34,897 bases of DNA. It comes from Aestuariispira insulae. Its GTDB lineage: Bacteria > Pseudomonadota > Alphaproteobacteria > UBA8366 > Aestuariispiraceae. Each line of letters begins with the position of its first letter. Positions within the stretch are counted from its first letter, which is position 1. Of the stretch, positions 32,726-34,897 are shown piece after piece. The notes under the pieces are model-generated. The model did not search any database, had not been told where the DNA came from, and worked only from the letters and a program-made list of their open reading frames with translations. Where the stretch lies: positions 1 to 34,897 of the forward strand of contig NZ_QRDW01000018.1 in NCBI RefSeq assembly GCF_003385955.1, written 5' to 3'. Position numbers and translations under genes: made by a program.

Positions 32726-33670
32726 TCAGTCCTTTCCCGTTAAAGTGATCAGGGAGACTTCCGGTTGGCAGAAAAAACGATAGGGCAGGCCTGACATGCC
32801 GGCGCCCGGACTGGTGAAGCCTGTCATGTCGCCTCTCTGCCAGCGCCCGGCATAAAGATCCTTCTCGCAATGAAGATGCGTGATCAGCGGTTTGCCGCCG
32901 GGCAGGCATATCTGGCCGCCATGGGTATGGCCGCAAAGATAAAGCCCGTATCCAGCGCGTGCGGCCCTGCTTGCCATTTCCGGTGAATGAACCAGCGCGA
33001 TTGCAAAGTCGGACTGATCGGCATCCAGCGCGATATCCGCTTGCTCTGTGTAAAAACAGTTCACGTCATCCAGGCCGGTCAGCCGCAGTATTTGTCCCTT
33101 GATCGGAAGATCCACGCTTTCATTCAGCAGGATTTTGAGCCCGGTTGCCTCTAAGGGTTCCAGCATTTCGGTGCCGTCGTGATTGCCAAGGATCCCCCAG
33201 AATCCATACCGGCTTTTCACCCCGCCTATCAGCGAGCGGAAGCTTGGATAAATGCTCTCGCAAGCTCCATCGTTCCCGGCCCGGTAATCTCCGGTGAAAA
33301 CGCAGAGATCCACCTCCACATCGTTGCAGATATTGATGATTGCCTGAGCCATGTCCGGATCCATGTCAAAATGCGGGTCGGTGATGTGCAGCAGGCGGAA
33401 GTTCCTAAATGCTTGCGGCAAGCGCGGAAGCTGGAAGTCATGTTGGGCCAACCGCACCCGACGACCGAAATGGCGGCCCAGCCAATCCAACCCGATCAGC
33501 CTTGCCATGGGCTGGAAAAACTCCAATAACCTGTCGAGCCTTTGGACCCCGATATTTGAACGCGGGCCAACGGGAGAATGATAAAGGTTTGAGGCGGCAA
33601 TCCTGTCTCGGCACCGGCCCCATTGCATCCGATGGACCGAGTTGTTTCGGGCGTGCAGGTCAAGGGGCAT
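32726..33670 (-). CDS. Calcineurin-like metallophosphoesterase (YkuE/YaeI type)
   Basis: A 314-aa phosphoesterase with the full two-metal motif set: DPHFD (D-x-H), TGDY, GNHD, VHSP and GHTHGGQ. The gap of about 30 residues between the first motif and TGDY and the GHTHGGQ ending are typical of the YkuE/YaeI branch, whose members act on UDP-diacylglucosamine-like or other membrane phosphodiesters. No signal peptide or twin-arginine motif is apparent at the chosen start (33670, AGAAGGATA upstream). That ATG shares one base with the TAA of the preceding small gene, so the start is well supported. The substrate is unknown; a lipid-linked or nucleotide-sugar phosphate is plausible in this context. 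Confidence 0.88.
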   Translation of the reverse strand: MPLDLHARNNSVHRMQWGRCRDRIAASNLYHSPVGPRSNIGVQRLDRLLEFFQPMARLIGLDWLGRHFGRRVRLAQHDFQLPRLPQAFRNFRLLHITDPHFDMDPDMAQAIINICNDVEVDLCVFTGDYRAGNDGACESIYPSFRSLIGGVKSRYGFWGILGNHDGTEMLEPLEATGLKILLNESVDLPIKGQILRLTGLDDVNCFYTEQADIALDADQSDFAIALVHSPEMASRAARAGYGLYLCGHTHGGQICLPGGKPLITHLHCEKDLYAGRWQRGDMTGFTSPGAGMSGLPYRFFCQPEVSLITLTGKD

Positions 33671-33861
33671 TATCCTTCTCCCACAATCACGCTTTGCTGC
33701 TCTGAGCGCATGCTGAGCAGGAAAGTCAGTGTTCCCTGCCATCCCCGCTCGGCGCAAAACCGGACCGCATCATCAAGGCCGAGCGTTTCCTGCAAACCGC
33801 TGGCCAGGTCCCGCTGATATCGGCGATTGCCCAACTCGGGGGCATGTCTGTGCTTGCGCAT
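33670..33861 (-). CDS. Small 63-aa protein, paralogue of the 2.3-kb small gene
   Basis: No known family. Its central stretch GLDDAVRFCAERGWQGTLTFL parallels GVRGAIRYCYAEQFLGLLPYI in the 60-aa protein at 2307-2489, with a shared [IV]R[FY]C core. The N-terminus is basic (MRKHRHAPELGNRRYQRDLA). The ATG at 33861 follows GGAGG, and its TGATCATG junction with the upstream small gene leaves two bases between stop and start. The stop shares a base with the phosphoesterase ATG. Three such tight junctions in a row support real translation. Function unknown. Confidence 0.68.
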   Translation of the reverse strand: MRKHRHAPELGNRRYQRDLASGLQETLGLDDAVRFCAERGWQGTLTFLLSMRSEQQSVIVGEG

Positions 33862-33863
33862 GA

Positions 33864-34034
33864 TCAATGCCTCCATCCCAGTTCGGCCGGAATGTCCGCG
33901 ATTTCTTCCACGGAGTCGATTAATTCAGAGATGGGACCAGTGGCAGCCAGCAGACTGAACTGAGCCGAACGTTCGACCAGCATCGCCTGGAAATCAGCGA
34001 AGCTCTGATCTTCATGATGAAGGTAACCGGACAT
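33864..34034 (-). CDS. Small 56-aa acidic protein, first gene of the right-hand operon
   Basis: No family recognised. The product is acidic, soluble and mainly helical-looking (SFADFQAMLVERSAQFSLLA, ending PAELGWRH). The ATG at 34034 has GAGGAG seven bases upstream and sits 22 bases after the start expected from the sigma-54 promoter at 34068-34082. It is followed by the second small gene after a two-base gap. The gene pair resembles a co-translated small-protein module; no toxin or antitoxin signature is visible. Confidence 0.65.
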   Translation of the reverse strand: MSGYLHHEDQSFADFQAMLVERSAQFSLLAATGPISELIDSVEEIADIPAELGWRH

Positions 34035-34067
34035 TGCTTTTCTCCTCACTGTTTGCTTAAGGAGGTC

Positions 34068-34082
34068 GCAATTGGCGGGCCA
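34068..34082 (-). promoter_or_regulatory. Sigma-54 promoter of the right-hand small-gene/phosphoesterase/kinase operon
   Basis: On the minus strand TGGCCCGCCAATTGC has exact GG-N10-GC spacing. The expected start near 34057 leaves a 22-base leader. Confidence 0.73.
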
Positions 34083-34412
34083 AGTATGAAGCTTGTTTAA
34101 GTTGTTGATCTTAAGATGTTTTGTGTGACCAGCTGACGGAGGATGGCGAAAGCCATCTCAAAATGACGCATCAATTTGCGACAGTGTATGGCTGGATCCT
34201 ATGCAAAAGCGTCTGAGCAGTCTCAGGGGAACGAGGGTTTTTCAAAGAGAGTACCGGCCACCGTTCGAACGGCATTTCCAGTATTGTCACTTTGGCCAAA
34301 GCCATGCCCACAGCGGATATTAATCTGAATCGGAGGTCCGGCTATCGCAATTGGCATGGGTAATGATGGAACCACAGCGGAGTTCATGATATCCGGCGGC
34401 CATTTATTTAGA
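34083..34412. other. Non-coding stretch between the EPS locus and the IS region
   Basis: About 330 bases without a supportable gene. It holds the proposed activator site at 34173, a small hairpin with a GAAA loop (GATGGC 34142-34147, GCCATC 34152-34157) and an open stretch of about 40 codons from an ATG at 34201 with no ribosome site. I see nothing else. Confidence 0.6.
34173..34185 (+). promoter_or_regulatory. Proposed activator site upstream of the right-hand operon
   Basis: AATTTGCGACAGT matches AATTTGGGACAGC at 11 of 13 positions, and both this copy and the one at 17364 are preceded by TGACGC. It lies about 122 bp upstream of the start expected at 34057. Confidence 0.5.
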
Positions 34413-34453
34413 TGTCACTAACTGTGAGATTCCGGGGCAACTGTGTCATCAAC
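34413..34453 (+). mobile_element. IS21-type end, interrupted by an IS66-family element
   Basis: TGTCACTAACTGTGAGATTC (34413-34432) matches the reverse complement of 2139-2158 at 17 of 20 positions. A second partial repeat GTCATCAAC follows at 34445-34453 and is cut at the IS66-type terminus. At the left end the corresponding repeat reads GTCATTAACCGTGAGA. Bases 34446-34453 (TCATCAAC) would be the 8-bp target duplication of the IS66 insertion. The second copy lies outside the window. Confidence 0.5.
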
Positions 34454-34897
34454 GTAAGCGCCCGGTAAACCCCACCTTGTAGCTGTTTGCGAATACAGTC
34501 AGGTTCAGCCACAGGTTTTCAGAGGACTGAGGGTTTGACCATGACAGATGGCAGGAAGCGCGGCCGGCAATGGAGCATGGCCGCCAAGAAGCAGATTGTG
34601 CGGGAGGCGGCCCAACCTGGTACCAGCGTCCGGGAAGTTGCAGACCTGCATGATGTTGATCCGTCCCAGATCTATGACTGGCGCAGGAAGTTTCCCGAAG
34701 CTGCCGTTGATCCTGAACCGGTGAAGGAGGATATGCCTGATTTTCTCCCCGTAGAGATCACCTCGGATCTTTCCCCTGGTGGATCCACTCCCCTTTATAA
34801 TCTGTCGATCACCCTGGCTGGTGGCCACCAGGTGATGGCCGGGCGGGATGTCAGCCCGGCGCTGATGGGTGCAGTGCTGGAGATGCTGGCAAGGCGA
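34454..34897 (+). mobile_element. IS66-family insertion sequence, left part
   Basis: The element begins with GTAAGCGCCCGGTAAACCCC at 34454; GTAAGCG is the typical IS66-family terminal start. An 87-base leader precedes the first transposition gene. The rest (tnpB, tnpC and the right end) lies beyond the window. Confidence 0.8.
34541..34897 (+). CDS. tnpA: IS66 family accessory protein TnpA (partial, runs off the window)
   Basis: 119 codons are open from the ATG at 34541 to the last base, with no stop in view. The N-terminus is a basic helix-turn-helix of the IS3/IS66 OrfA type: RKRGRQWSMAAKKQIVREA, then SVREVADLHDVDPSQIYDWR with the characteristic SQIYDWRRK ending of the recognition helix. 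The later part (LPVEITSDLSPGG, LAGGHQVMAGRDVSPALMGA) is the usual IS66 TnpA C-terminus, so only a few residues should be missing. It normally works with TnpB and the TnpC transposase. GAGGG lies eight bases before the ATG. Confidence 0.9.
   Translation, partial: MTDGRKRGRQWSMAAKKQIVREAAQPGTSVREVADLHDVDPSQIYDWRRKFPEAAVDPEPVKEDMPDFLPVEITSDLSPGGSTPLYNLSITLAGGHQVMAGRDVSPALMGAVLEMLARR

Noticed and set aside
34201-34323. Short open frame of about 40 codons between the EPS locus and the IS region
   Set aside because: No ribosome site, no similarity I recognise and no operon context; probably degenerate sequence.
1-34897. CRISPR arrays, tRNA or rRNA genes and riboswitches
   Set aside because: I saw no regularly spaced repeat array, no tRNA-like cloverleaf and no recognisable riboswitch core; the only tandem repeats are the three IS21-type units at 2098-2158.

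Overview
The window reads as part of an alphaproteobacterial chromosome (moderately high GC, alphaproteobacterial-type signalling proteins; I cannot name a genus). It is dominated by one large extracellular-polysaccharide (EPS) locus with an exosortase, running from about 2.2 kb to 34.1 kb. A cold-shock gene and a PAS histidine kinase lie to its left, and insertion-sequence debris and an IS66-family element lie to its right.

Layout. (1) 0.1-1.8 kb, minus strand: a CspA-type cold-shock protein and a soluble PAS sensor kinase. (2) 1.8-2.25 kb: non-coding, with a three-repeat IS21-type insertion-sequence end. (3) 2.3-4.8 kb, plus strand: a 60-aa small gene, a hexapeptide acyltransferase and a sigma-54-dependent response regulator. 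(4) 17.3-4.8 kb, minus strand: glycosyltransferase, exosortase, a small membrane protein, glmS, glycosyltransferase, lipoprotein, Wzz-like chain-length protein, glycosyltransferase, Wzy-like polymerase/ligase, a PEP-CTERM-type surface protein and a Wzx-like flippase. (5) 17.5-20.3 kb, plus strand: sugar-nucleotide epimerase and a glycosyltransferase/phosphoglycosyl-transferase fusion, closed by a textbook terminator. (6) 20.4-30.5 kb, plus strand: STAS protein, lipoprotein, six-SLBB export protein, degenerate BY-kinase-like ATPase, membrane-anchored glycoside-hydrolase-like protein, response regulator with a dead HD-GYP domain, and a hybrid kinase with HPt. (7) 34.0-30.5 kb, minus strand: two small genes, a metallophosphoesterase, a secreted protein and a hybrid kinase with a decayed ATPase domain. 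(8) 34.4 kb to the end: an IS21-like end interrupted by an IS66-family element.

How it works together (inference). The GT2/PGT fusion starts a lipid-linked glycan, the three other glycosyltransferases extend it, Wzx flips it, Wzy and Wzz polymerise it, and the SLBB protein exports it. GlmS and the epimerase supply sugar nucleotides. The exosortase has a likely dedicated substrate encoded in the same locus, an EF-hand-like/DUF4114 protein with a C-terminal sorting signal.

The strongest unlisted signal is regulatory. Six 15-mers matching TGGC-N7-TTGC (sigma-54 -24/-12 promoters) sit in the leaders of six transcription units, and a weaker one precedes glmS. A recurring 13-mer close to AATTTGGGACAGC lies 65-140 bp upstream of several of them, which is the expected position for an enhancer-binding protein. 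The sigma-54 activator encoded at 3.3 kb is the obvious candidate. The gene order STAS, envelope protein, Wza-like, BY-kinase-like, response regulator, HPt hybrid kinase, plus a sigma-54 activator, parallels the Vibrio fischeri syp biofilm locus. This suggests a syp-like phosphorelay merged with an exosortase/PEP-CTERM matrix system.
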